DNA of 64,000 bases from Strongyloides papillosus (lineage: Eukaryota > Nematoda > Chromadorea > Rhabditida > Strongyloididae), in contig SRSI01000021.1 in NCBI GenBank assembly GCA_005656395.1, positions 1 to 64,000 on the forward strand, in the 5' to 3' direction. Each line of letters opens with the position of its first letter. The stretch's first letter is position 1. The notes beneath the pieces were generated by a model. It was not told the origin of the DNA. It saw only the letters and a program-made list of their open reading frames with translations, and made no database searches. This document shows positions 1 to 10,317 of the stretch, one piece after another. The position numbers and the translations under genes are program-made.

Positions 1-249
1 ATTTTTTTACATGATTCTCCATTCTAAAATATAGTATTTATAGAAAAATTTATAATATTAAATATTTTATTTGTTGTTAAAAAGATAAAAAGACTTTTCT
101 TTTTTAATATTGTGATATGTAATGGGATGAACAAAAACTGTTCTAATAAATTGATTAAAAAACTTAAATCTTATCGCTTTTTAAAATAAATTATAATAAA
201 CTTGTTTTTAATAATTTTCCATCTTATTACTGTAAAATTATTAAATAAC
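1..249. other. AT-rich flank, no gene seen
   Basis: This stretch is AT-rich sequence left of the LTR element. I see no open frame with domain character and no RNA gene. Confidence 0.6.
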
Positions 250-253
250 GTAC

Positions 254-531
254 AGTAAAATTTTATATTGACTGGACCCCTCCAATTAGCCAAAAGAACG
301 CGAGATAATTAGTAAAGATTTATTAGACAATGATAAATAAATAATGAGACAATTAAATTAAATAAATTTTATCAATAACCCTCTGAAATTATGAAATGTA
401 AAAATATGATGAAACAATAGAAAATTTTATGACATGCGCGATTTCATCAATAATAAAAATAAATGTTATTTTCATCAGTTTCCCTCTTATTTATACTTCT
501 TTTCTTAGACCGTGCATTATTCCAATCTACT
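254..531 (-). repeat. 3' LTR of the gypsy-type element
   Basis: 278-bp direct repeat of 4953-5231. The edges were set by the AGT/ACT termini and the flanking GTAC duplication. The polypurine tract sits immediately inside it. Confidence 0.92.
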
Positions 532-540
532 TCACCTCTC

Positions 541-940
541 CTGAAGTAAACGTTTCAATTGGGAAACGTGACGAGTGAAAATCTTTCCTCCAGGTGAACG
601 ATAGAGATTAGCATTTCTTTGATCAGTAGACTTTATAATAAATGGTCCTTCATAACGATAGTCAATTATTTCTATTTTGCTTTTTCAAGAGGGCAAGTAC
701 TTCTTCTCCTGGCTTAAATATGATTTTATCTTCAATCTCTTTAAAGTTCTATTTTTCTTGATGGCATTCTCAGCTATCTTATAGGCTTGAATGGCGTAAG
801 CTTGAAGATTAGTTTTTATCTTGGTCATAGTCGATTTCATTAATGTTAGCCTTCTTATAAACATGTCTAAACCAGTATTTGGTTCACGTAAGAAGTGTAG
901 ATAGTACGGCGATTTTTTCGGTAGTTGAGTGTTCCATGAC
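541..940 (-). pseudogene. Frameshifted C-terminal end of the gypsy integrase
   Basis: Downstream of the break near 935 the integrase catalytic-core end and the C-terminal tail can be followed on the minus strand. The reading passes through the frames at 685-930, about 668-735 and 541-660. The last segment ends at a TGA overlapping the polypurine tract. At least three single-base shifts separate the pieces, one in an A6 run and others in or near A-rich stretches. The order and content are what a gypsy integrase should have, so these are lesions or sequencing errors and not separate genes. Confidence 0.75.
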
Positions 941-3900
941 ATTGTGATAGTATGCGCATGCTGGTAGTAATTCACTCCATTCACCATCATACTTAGCAAT
1001 ACAATTCTGCATTTGTTTAAACATTCTCTCGATGATTGTGTTGGATTTGGAGTAGTAGGGGATGGTGTTTGTTAAATTTACATTCATTTCCATCATCATC
1101 TTCTTCAACTTCTGGTTTTTGAAATTTCCTCCTCCGTCAACATATACTTGAGAGGGCAGACCATGGATATAGAAATATTGGTGGAACAGGGCCTTGCTTA
1201 CACTAGAATAATCGTATTGTCTTAGTGGAATCAAGGTGACAAATCTACTGAAGCAGTCTATAATCCCCAAGACATAACAGTACGAGTTTGAAGCAGGTGA
1301 TATTTTTCCACAAATGTCTATAGCAATACATTCGTTTGGTTTTGTGTAAATTACGTCTTTATCATCTAGTTCAACAGTGGGACTTATATTTCTCAATTGG
1401 CACTCATGACACGTTTTACAGTAGTCATAGATGATTTTCTTCATGGATTTGAAAAAACATTTGTTGGAGATGGTGTCGAGTGTCTTCTTGAATGAATAAT
1501 GTCCAGATTGATCATGTGCAATAAACAAAATATCCTTAATTACATCTCGTGGAATTACAGGTAATTTTTCTCCCTCCTTTTCAAAAATGATCAAATCATT
1601 TTCTAGGATATACTCGTTTGATTCTAAACCACTTTTAATATCATCATCAGCTAACTGAATTTCTTTAGTTAAGATTCTTCTAGGTAACAATTTTTCATCA
1701 ATGATAGTATTTACAACACCATATCTTGATAAGTCATCAGCTACAGGATTGTTCAGAGCATTAATGTAACAGATTTTATAATTTCCAGATTCTACAGCTT
1801 CTATGAAAGTTCCATAACGTGCATTGTTTCCATTATTGACTATGTTTATCAAATTCTTATGATCAGTTCTTAAATACGTTAAATGACCTCTAGTTATTGG
1901 TTTAAAATAGTAAATAGCTTCTCTCAAGCTTATGGCTTCCGTAAATGTTGGATTACGTGCTTTAACAGTTGAATCAATCTTCTTCGAAAAATACCCAAGA
2001 ATTTTCTCCGAGTTACCATGAAATTGTGATAAATATGCACCAATACCATACTGACATGCATCACTTGTTATATAAAACGGAAGAGAATAGTCAGGATAAT
2101 ATATGGTTTCAGCATTTTGTACAGCTTCAACAAGAGCTTCATATTGTTTATCGAGAGTAGGATTCCATTCAATACGTTTAGAACCTTTACTTGGACAAAT
2201 TTCCATCAATGGTTGAGATAAATCTACGAATTTATGAATATTTCCTCTAAAGTAATTACAACTTAATAAGAGAGATCTAAGTTCTTTGGTATTTACTGGC
2301 TTTCTTCTTTTCTTAAATCGTTGAAGACTTTCTTCCGATGGTGAGATACCTTCAGGACTTATTTGAAATCCTAAGAAAGTTATTCTACTACATTCAAAAT
2401 TACATTTAGAGATGTTTATACGTAAAGAAGCTTCAGAGAATTTATTAAGTATAGACATCACTATTTCAAAATGATTATCATTTTCACCAGAGTATATGAC
2501 AATATCATCACAGTATAACAAGACATTGTTTTTAAAAGGTAATAATAAATTTTCAAGAGTTGCATTAAATAACATACTACTATTTTTAGCACCTTGTGGG
2601 AGACGTTTGAAGAAATAACATCCACTCGGTCCTTGAACACCGAAGTATTTATACATTTTCTCACTTAAACTTAATTGATAATATGCATTATTCATATCTA
2701 ATTTACTTATTTTCTTAGCTTGTGACAATCTAGCAAACATTTCTCTAGACAATTCACTTTCAAAATTAAACGGAACAGTTTGTGCATTAATGCTTCTCAA
2801 ATCTGCGACTACTCTTAATTCTTCAGTAGGGCCAGGTTTGGGTATACAATAGAGAGGGTGAATATATGGTACATAACCTTTTTCTAAGATATCAGCATTT
2901 ACCATTTGGTTAATATATGAATTAATGGTTTCATTTTCTTTATCAGTTCGAGAGGGGAATCTAACATTTTTCTTTATGTCAACATTTTCAATAATAACTT
3001 GGTCTGGTACTTTAAGTATGCCAGGTCCAACATCAAATTTATGTTTACATAAAAGATTGGGGAATCGTTTAGAAATCTCTTCATGATAAATATGATTTTT
3101 GTTTTCAAATAATGCCATATTACATAGTACAGGGAGATTATTAGATTTTAAATCAAGTTTAGAATTTTCATTTTCACTTACATTAAGTTCAACACGACTG
3201 GAATCATCCATTTCTTTTGAACTATCATCACAACGTAAGTCATCTTTTATTTGAACATTTGTTTCACACGTTTTAGAAATAATTTCACAATTTTCTTTCA
3301 TTTCATCCGTCGAAACAGGGGATACACGTTTAGATTTAATACGGCAAGAAGGTTGTTTATGAATATTAAGATTATTAATACAGGAGGTAGATTGTCCATT
3401 AATGGTGATTCTACGTTCTCCTTTGACAAAACAAAATTTAATATTTTTATCTTTAAAGAAATCACATCCTAATAAAACATTGAATATGTGTTCATTTTCG
3501 GTAGCTTCCATTATCAATGGTTTCCATGTAAATGAGTGAGTACCAATAGTAATGGTTAAATCCTCCAAACACATATTAGGTTTATGATAAGATCCATTAA
3601 AGCTACGAACGAAATTATTTCCTTTAACAACATTTAAATTCAATTTATTAGCTAAAGATTGGGAAATCATAGAAATAGTTGAGCCACTATCAAGTAGAGC
3701 AGGAACAACAAGATCATTAATAAATACTTTAATAATGGGAAGGTCATGAATATTTTTGCTCTCTTGTAGTTCTACACAGCTCCCAGAAAATTGACTTTTA
3801 GCAGTACTTGGATTATTTTTGGAGATGTTATCATTGTTCTTAAGTAAACGACAATTTTTAGCCATATGTCCTTCTTTGTTACAATTACTGCATTTACCCT

Positions 3901-4924
3901 GGAATCTCTGATTCTCTTTATATGATTTATTTTCTCTAGTCTTACTCTTCTTCGCTTGTTCGTAGTTCATCCACATCTTGTGCCCACGATGTATAGCAGT
4001 TTCAAACACATCGACATTCATAAATTCTAAAGTTGTACGGAGTTCAAGTGGAAGTAAGAGAGATATTCTTGTAAGTTTCTTTTGCAGTCTAATGTCTTCT
4101 GAATCAGAAATGTATATTTGATCTATCAATTTTCCTATTTCTTCAGCACTTGATACGAAGTTTTCAGGTTTCATACACGTGATGTTGTCTAATTTGGTAT
4201 GAGCAGCTAATAAACTTGTGCCTCCTTTAAAATTTCGTTCCAGAAAGTTAACAGCTTCAGCAAATGAACTTCTTGCATTTTCATTAGCCATCAGAAGGTC
4301 CATCGCTCTTCCTCTTAGATGTAGAATAAGGGTATCTAATTTTTGATTATCTGGTATATTTGATAAACGACAATATGCATTGAACTTTTGTAAATATGAC
4401 GGGAAAGTTTCTTTCTCTCCACTATACGGATCCATTTTATGTGTCTGTATGATTGGATTGACATTATTATCAACGACATTTTCATTATTGGTTCTTCCAG
4501 TTACAGCGAGTCTTATCTGCTCGAGTGAAGTCTGGAGTTGATTAAGTTGTGCGGCAAGATTTTCCACATTTGTACGTAAATTTGCAATTTCTTCACCACC
4601 AAGTTCATTCATTGTGCAACTTAGAAACGAGTTTTCAAATTCAGAAATTTCACTATCATCAGGTAAATCTCCTTGTTGATTGATATATTCTTCTACAATA
4701 TTAACACACGTATTGTAGGTTTGGTTGAAGTTTAACGAATAAATTTGCCTATGCTCTTTAGCTAACCTTACAGCAAGATGACTAGGCTCTTCAATGGAAT
4801 AGTTTTCTAAGACTGTTAGGAAGATAGATGCGAGTTCTTCAATTTTCCTTTGAGACGATCTATCTAGAAAATTTACTTCAATATCTTTTCTTAATATCTG
4901 CAGAACTTCTTCTGACTTTGCCAT
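884..4924 (-). CDS. Gag-Pol polyprotein (gag, protease, RT, RNase H, integrase)
   Basis: A single 1346-codon frame starts at the ATG 28 bp inside the 5' LTR. Domains in order: a gag region with a coiled-coil-like segment, a CCHC zinc knuckle near residues 345-358, an aspartic protease with a DSG active site near 413, a reverse transcriptase with a YCDD catalytic box near 803, and RNase H. The integrase follows, with an HHCC zinc finger near 1138-1175 and the first two catalytic Asp near 1202 and 1262. The frame then breaks in an A6 run near 935. The integrase C-terminus continues in other frames down to about 541, with at least two more one-base shifts. The polymerase core shows no missing key residue. 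The 3' breaks may be consensus errors, because the LTRs are almost identical. Confidence 0.9.
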   Translation of the reverse strand: MAKSEEVLQILRKDIEVNFLDRSSQRKIEELASIFLTVLENYSIEEPSHLAVRLAKEHRQIYSLNFNQTYNTCVNIVEEYINQQGDLPDDSEISEFENSFLSCTMNELGGEEIANLRTNVENLAAQLNQLQTSLEQIRLAVTGRTNNENVVDNNVNPIIQTHKMDPYSGEKETFPSYLQKFNAYCRLSNIPDNQKLDTLILHLRGRAMDLLMANENARSSFAEAVNFLERNFKGGTSLLAAHTKLDNITCMKPENFVSSAEEIGKLIDQIYISDSEDIRLQKKLTRISLLLPLELRTTLEFMNVDVFETAIHRGHKMWMNYEQAKKSKTRENKSYKENQRFQGKCSNCNKEGHMAKNCRLLKNNDNISKNNPSTAKSQFSGSCVELQESKNIHDLPIIKVFINDLVVPALLDSGSTISMISQSLANKLNLNVVKGNNFVRSFNGSYHKPNMCLEDLTITIGTHSFTWKPLIMEATENEHIFNVLLGCDFFKDKNIKFCFVKGERRITINGQSTSCINNLNIHKQPSCRIKSKRVSPVSTDEMKENCEIISKTCETNVQIKDDLRCDDSSKEMDDSSRVELNVSENENSKLDLKSNNLPVLCNMALFENKNHIYHEEISKRFPNLLCKHKFDVGPGILKVPDQVIIENVDIKKNVRFPSRTDKENETINSYINQMVNADILEKGYVPYIHPLYCIPKPGPTEELRVVADLRSINAQTVPFNFESELSREMFARLSQAKKISKLDMNNAYYQLSLSEKMYKYFGVQGPSGCYFFKRLPQGAKNSSMLFNATLENLLLPFKNNVLLYCDDIVIYSGENDNHFEIVMSILNKFSEASLRINISKCNFECSRITFLGFQISPEGISPSEESLQRFKKRRKPVNTKELRSLLLSCNYFRGNIHKFVDLSQPLMEICPSKGSKRIEWNPTLDKQYEALVEAVQNAETIYYPDYSLPFYITSDACQYGIGAYLSQFHGNSEKILGYFSKKIDSTVKARNPTFTEAISLREAIYYFKPITRGHLTYLRTDHKNLINIVNNGNNARYGTFIEAVESGNYKICYINALNNPVADDLSRYGVVNTIIDEKLLPRRILTKEIQLADDDIKSGLESNEYILENDLIIFEKEGEKLPVIPRDVIKDILFIAHDQSGHYSFKKTLDTISNKCFFKSMKKIIYDYCKTCHECQLRNISPTVELDDKDVIYTKPNECIAIDICGKISPASNSYCYVLGIIDCFSRFVTLIPLRQYDYSSVSKALFHQYFYIHGLPSQVYVDGGGNFKNQKLKKMMMEMNVNLTNTIPYYSKSNTIIERMFKQMQNCIAKYDGEWSELLPACAYYHNVMEHSTTEKIAVLSTLLT

Positions 4925-4952
4925 GAATTGGTAAAGGTCACTTCTTTATACC

Positions 4953-5231
4953 AGTAAAATTTTATATTGACTGGACCCCTCCAATTAGCCAAAAGAACGC
5001 GAGATAATTAGTAAAGATTTATTAGACAATGATAAATAAATAATGAGACAATTAAATTAAATAAATTTTATCAATAACCCTCTGAAATTATGAAATGTAA
5101 AAATATGATGAAACAATAGAAAATTTTATGACATGCGCGATTTCATCAATAATAAAAATAAATGTTATTTTCATCAGTTTCCCTCTTATTTATACTTCTT
5201 TTCTTAGACCGTGCATTATTCCAATCTTACT
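4953..5231 (-). repeat. 5' LTR of the gypsy-type element
   Basis: 279-bp copy of the other LTR. It matches base for base as far as I compared, apart from one extra T close to the terminal ACT. It would contain the element promoter. Confidence 0.92.
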
Positions 5232-5235
5232 GTAC

Positions 5236-5559
5236 ATTCAACTAATTCAAGAAAAATCAATTAAAAAGAGATATAACTACTGTTTATAATGAATTTAAAG
5301 AAATTCTATCAACTAATTGTAAACTCTTTATTTATTTACTATATATTCTTAATTAAAATCATTAAACATTACTAAAAAAATTTACACCAAAGAGAGTGAA
5401 TCTTATAAGAAAAAAATGCTTAGTCTAATTTAGCATAATTTCTAATAACCCTATAGGTAACACTTAATTAAAAGATTTTGTTGAATTACATGCGAACATC
5501 TTTTAATAATGTATCAACCATCAAATATTTAAAATATGTTTCCTGAGATACTCGAACAA
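5236..5559. other. AT-rich intergenic sequence
   Basis: I see nothing that supports a gene or a structured element here. Confidence 0.5.
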
Positions 5560-6370
5560 GGTGGGACAGCAAAAATCTAAGACCCCATTTTTATATGCTT
5601 AAACGATACCCCTAGGTGACATATTATCACATATAAAATATTAGCTTCATATCTCCACTCTTCGCGTTTTTATGGCTTCAGAAACTTTTCGACCATGATT
5701 GCGTATCTCGAAAACTACTTTATGAAACTATAACAATATGTATATCATTCTTCATCATTTTTGGAGTACTTTTCAAGTACCAAGATAAATTTTAGAAAAT
5801 TTTATTTTTAAGTATATTTTGTAACGAAAAATCATAGAAAATGAAAAACTCCAATGTCGAAAATATTATATTCGAATTCAGCGTGTCTGAAAACCTATAT
5901 ATACGTTTTTAAATTATTAAAAAAGCGCTGTGAAAAAAGTTCTACGTAAAAAATTTTGAACGTAATTTTCAAAATCAACGAAATTCATTTTACTATCAAA
6001 TAATTGATTGTGTTTTAATTTTTAACAATTATAATTATAATTTATTTTATCAAACATTGCATTTTAAACATTATATTTAACATAAAAAAATTACTCATAA
6101 ACTTTGAATACATTAAGGAAAAACAAAATTTTATGTACTTATATCAATGTGCTGTAATAATGCATCTAATTGATATAAAATAGAAAATTTTAGTGTCATA
6201 GATTCACTTTGTACGTATACATTAATTTTGAGATTTGTTGCCCTTAATCGCGCATCTCGAAAATGAGTGTTTGAATTCATAACAATATTATTCTTTACTA
6301 TTCTTAAAAGTAATACATTACCATAAATCATTGGAATTCTTTTTTTGATGTTTATTTTTTAACGCAAAAC
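5560..6370. repeat. Dispersed repeat, copy A (empty site)
   Basis: This segment is clearly related to 13800-13974 plus 14880-15130. Shared landmarks are the word ACATATAAAATAT, a following CTC-rich stretch, and AACTACTTTATG. A second, weaker internal copy of the ATCTCGAAAA module lies near 6245-6320. No coding capacity is apparent. It shows the uninterrupted state of a site that carries a foldback element in the other copy. Confidence 0.6.
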
Positions 6371-6383
6371 TATAGAAGACAAA

Positions 6384-6951
6384 TAGACATGGGATCCGAC
6401 CCTGGTCAACCCTTGAAAATGGGTCGACCCCTGACCAATTTTTAAGGGTCGACCCCAAATTTTAGGGTCGGTGCCAAATTACAAAAATTTTAGAGTTGGT
6501 TTTTATACTATTCATTAACAATTTTGGGTGATTTATCTGTTAGTGACAATAATAATTATCTTTACCATATTAAAAATATTAGTTCTGAAATTAATATTGG
6601 CCATTTTTGGAGTTCAGTAAAGTTATCAGCATCTAATTTACATAGTCAATTATCAAAAATTAAGAATAATAAAGTCAACTAACATCAAATCTGAGAGTTC
6701 AACACTATTATATATTAGAAATTGTCGACGAACTAATTTAACTACTAAGAATTTGAACAATTTATTAGTTTTAAGGGGTCATTTATAATTTATATATTGT
6801 AATATTTTTATTAATAGAAAATTTTCTTTAATTATAATAAAATTATGTTTTTTAAAAGGGTATATCTTACTAGTTTAACAGGTCGATTTTAAAAAAGCGA
6901 CCCTAAACCGACCGACCCCGGGTCGAAAAATTAACGACCCGCCCATGTCTA
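6384..6951. mobile_element. Short element with TAGACATGGG inverted ends (hAT-like MITE)
   Basis: The ends TAGACATGGG (6384-6393) and CCCATGTCTA (6942-6951) are perfect inverted repeats. Both ends carry GC-rich clusters of the palindromic word GGGTCGACCC and its fragments (6395-6470 and 6880-6940). These stand out against the AT-rich background. The interior of about 400 bp has short coding-like stretches but no frame I recognise. The TAG-CATGGG start and the GGTCG clusters resemble non-autonomous hAT elements. I did not find a convincing 8-bp target duplication. Confidence 0.6.
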
Positions 6952-7498
6952 GCTATAATTGTTAAGTATATTACTTATAAACTTTTTTATGATTATTTAA
7001 CAACTTTTATGGATGATTATATTAAGGAACCAGATGACCATAGTTTTTTATAAGATTATGATTAAAAGTTATGTAGTAATTTTAATTACTAAAGATAGAA
7101 ATTTATGCTTGTTTATTACTACTATGTGTAATTATTTTGTTACATTATTTGCAAATAGTTTTTAATATTAACTGAATATTATACCAAAGTTCAAAAGCTA
7201 TCATCAATTATTATATCTCTTGTAGTTATTGTTGTATTACTTATCATAACAGTTATTTTGATTGCAGTTATAATGAAAGTAAAAAAAAAAGAACAGTTAG
7301 ATGAAGTTTGAAAAAAGTGGATTGTCTTCAGCACACTCAAGCCAATCAAGTCGGTATCTCACCTCAAGCACAACAGAATCATCTGCTTATACATCAAAAT
7401 CCAAACTAAAGCCAGGGTCAAATTCATATGTTCATAGAACTACAAGAGCATTTCAACCATCTAATGGATCTTTGAATTTTTATTTACCAATGTAAAAT
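6952..7498 (+). pseudogene. Remnant of a small single-pass membrane protein gene
   Basis: From about 7196 a plus-strand frame encodes a strong hydrophobic helix rich in Ile and Val (about 22 residues). A Lys-rich stop-transfer segment and then a stop follow. A one-base shift in the A-rich stretch near 7285-7310 moves into the frame at 7301-7495, which gives a Ser/Thr-rich tail ending in a clean stop. An acidic start-like segment with an ATG lies near 7009. The pattern is that of a short type I or type III membrane protein with a Ser/Thr-rich cytoplasmic tail. I recognise no family. Introns could explain part of the discontinuity. Confidence 0.35.
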
Positions 7499-7773
7499 GA
7501 AGATAAATATAAATAGATTGAATCTTCATGAATACTTCATAATTAAAGGTAGTTAAGTTATAAAAATATTGTCAATAAATAAATTGATATTAGTATAAGA
7601 TATTATCTCTTCATTTACTGTACAATGTTTTTTATTTATTATTATAGCAATAATAATATGGATATAAAGTTTTATTTAAATGTTAAGAATAATAAAAAGA
7701 AGGACAATAATATCGATATATTAGTTATTAAATTTACAAAGACATTACATATCCAAAGACAAATCTGATCATG

Positions 7774-8779
7774 TTAATTTAACGTAATATGAAGCTCTTT
7801 AAGATCTTTGTCATAGAGTAAAGAATTTTCATGTTTGACTCCACATTTTGAACAATTCATATAAGACGTTATCGAATATACTTTATCATTATTTTCTTCC
7901 ATTAAATTATTGTTAAAATTTATTTCTTCAAATAGTTTTCTATAAAATCTTTCCCTTAGAATACCAAATTTATAGAGGTCCTGGAAAGTTAGTGTAAATC
8001 GTATACGACCACATGTATTGTCAGGATTAAAAAGTCCAAGTTCAAATAGATGATTTGTTGTTTGAACGTGAAGTGTTTTACGAGTATCCGTAGGACTATT
8101 CTCATACTCTAAGATAGGATTGCCGGTAAGGAGGTCCATTGCAATTTTCTTTCCAACTAAACGTGTACCGTCATTTTCAAAAAATTCCAATTTTCTAAGA
8201 GATTCCTTTCTAAGAATATTACCATCATAAATCATTCCAAACTTTCTACTTCTCTCAATTTTAATAGAAAGGTACTCAGCGCGGAATCTTCCAGTTAGTA
8301 ATTTAAATAAAAAAGTATATTTATAAAAGTTTTTACTAGAGTCATTTTCATGGCATACGACTATGTATTCATCATTCAAGAAATTTCTAAGAACAAGACG
8401 TTTAATTTTTGTAAAATCTATTTTTTTCAAAAAATTTTCATATACATCTCCATTACTAAATTCAATCTTAAAATAAATTTTTTTTTTAATTTATTCTTAA
8501 AATTAAAAATAAACTTACATGTTTTGAATGTCTATATCTCCGTGGACCTTCAGTGTTCATTAATTTATAGTGAGCTCTGGATATTCTATTTCCATCATAG
8601 TCAATTGAAAAATAATACATTTCTGGTTTATTAAGGGACCAAATATTTCTTTTAATTAAAAAGTAGAGATCTCTGCATACAAACTTAAGTTTCACTAAGC
8701 TCTCCCAATCTAATTTCTTAAGAATTTGAAGTTTAAAATTATCCGGTAAAGATAATAGATTTATTTCAGGCTTATCCAT
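7774..8779 (-). CDS. F-box domain protein (two exons)
   Basis: Exon 1 (8519-8779) starts at the ATG before an F-box. The F-box spans residues 8-50, with the pattern LSLPDNFKLQILKKLDWESL followed by a VCRDL-type second helix. The first exon ends at a GTAAGT donor. A 52-nt phase-0 intron (8467-8518) ends in TTTTAAG. Exon 2 (7774-8466) continues the frame without a break to a stop, for about 318 residues in all. F-box proteins bind Skp1 and bring substrates to SCF ubiquitin ligases. The C-terminal part has no LRR or WD repeats that I can see; it ends with a CxxC pair (MNCSKCG). Large F-box families with divergent C-termini are typical of nematodes. No lesions are visible, which contrasts with most neighbours. 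Confidence 0.75.
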
Positions 8780-9059
8780 AATAGGTTTGTAGAATAAATA
8801 AACAAGTACCAATACGTTGCTTAAATTTATTACAATCAAAAAAAATTACAATAAAAGGAATAAAATATCTATGAAATTTCTAAGTAAAATCGCTACAGGA
8901 AAAAAAACAAACTGATTTAAATCGTTTTAATACAATTCACTTCTTTCTAATATTGTCTAACCAACATAAGAATGATATTTTGAATGTTTTTTTAGTAGAA
9001 ATTCTTGGAAAAAGTTAGAAGTTGTTAAAATCATTAGCAAATAGAATTTTTACTATAGT
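8780..9059. other. Upstream region of the F-box gene
   Basis: AT-rich sequence between the F-box start and a broken gene on the same strand. The promoter of the F-box gene would lie here, but no TATA element is convincing. Confidence 0.4.
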
Positions 9060-9074
9060 ATTAGTTGTACCTTT

Positions 9075-9790
9075 AAATCACGTATGGAGATTTGCAATCT
9101 TTTCATAGGCATTGTAATTATCCTCACTATATGCATGTAAAATTAATTTATTTTCGTCATCCTTCATTATTTTATGAAGGTCACAATTTTGGATGAATTT
9201 TTGGAGTATAAACTCAAATAAAATTTTCAATCCTCTCTCTTGTCTCTATTTTACAGCATTAACTCTTGTCTTGTTATACTTAACAAGGCATCGTTTGACA
9301 TAATTACATTCAATGGATGTTTTTGGTCATGTTGAACGTGAAACTGAAAAAGTTTTGTTACAGAAATGAAGTAATTTGTAGCATTGATATTCTTCATTAA
9401 CAAAACAGAAGTAGATGCCATGGTATCTTAGTTTCCTAACATTTAAGGAGGATGAATGGATACTTGAGGCGTCTTCAATAAAAATGACGTTTGAAGATCC
9501 AGCTTTAATGCTTATAGCTTTAATACTTCCTGCAATAAATAGTTCTTTTAAGTTTACATCATCTTCCTTATCCCAATTGTTGTTGTATGTGACTTGTCTT
9601 TAGTTAAATAACTTCACGGGGGCGCATTGCTGTGAAAAATCATTTTTCTTATAGTATCGGATCTTCTCTTGATAGTTATGGTAAAAGATAGTGGCACATT
9701 AACAACTTCAATAGTTTGAGCATTCAATAGATGTTCCTTGTCCATTTTATTTAATATGTTTATATAATCATTACAAGCAGTAACTTGCTT
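9075..9790 (-). pseudogene. Broken gene of unknown family
   Basis: On the minus strand, coding-like sequence runs from about 9770 to 9082. It is interrupted by at least three in-frame stops (near 9617, 9325 and 9253) and one frame change near 9600. The pieces have ordinary protein composition: a charged N-terminal part, a beta-rich middle with Trp and Tyr, and a helical C-terminal part rich in Lys, Asp and Leu. I do not recognise the family. The GC-rich word series just outside its 5' end (9785-9860, repeated TTCGCTCG/TCGCTC) looks like a separate repeat. Confidence 0.45.
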
Positions 9791-9849
9791 CGCTCGTCGC
9801 TCACTACTTGACCGCCGGACTTGTGCTTTTAATTCTTAATTAGCGAACT

Positions 9850-10317
9850 CGCTATGTTCGCTGCTGTTTTGTATATATTATTTTTTTTCTATAAAAAAAT
9901 GAAAAAATATATAAAAAAACTTAAAAATCTTTTGTTCGTTATAATGCAGTTATAAACTCTCAACTAATATTATGAGTTTATCATATTTTATAATATTGAT
10001 GATTACCATTAAAATATTACATAGATTTTTAAATGTTTAAAATTTTAGACATTTTTTAAAATCTATTTTATTATATATTTTCATAATTCTAAAATTATCT
10101 GATATTTGAATAACTTTCTGTGGATTTTTTAATATTGAAATAATGAAATAAAAAAAATATTTCCGTTAAACTTTTAATAAGTAATAAAATGCGGAATTAA
10201 ATTATTAAATATGATAGATATATATGGTACAAATCAGTTCTAAGTTTCGCTGATTTTATTAGACATTACTGATATTTGAGGTTGTTCATAAATATTTTAC
10301 CATTATTTAGCTTTTAA
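9850..10317. other. AT-rich intergenic sequence
   Basis: No gene or clear element seen. Confidence 0.4.

Larger units (their letters stand above)
250..5235 (-). mobile_element. Ty3/gypsy-type LTR retrotransposon, nearly complete
   Basis: The element runs on the minus strand. It has two near-identical LTRs (254-531 and 4953-5231) and a perfect 4-bp target duplication, GTAC, at 250-253 and 5232-5235. The LTRs begin AGT and end ACT. A purine tract (AGGAGAGGTGA) directly abuts the 3' LTR near 532-548, as expected for plus-strand priming. The space between the 5' LTR and the start codon is only about 28 bp and would hold the primer site. No envelope-like gene is present. The two LTRs appear to differ by one T in the terminal tract, which points to a recent insertion. 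Confidence 0.93.

Noticed and set aside
250..5235. Endogenous retrovirus with envelope
   Set aside because: No third gene or membrane-protein frame exists between integrase and the 3' LTR.
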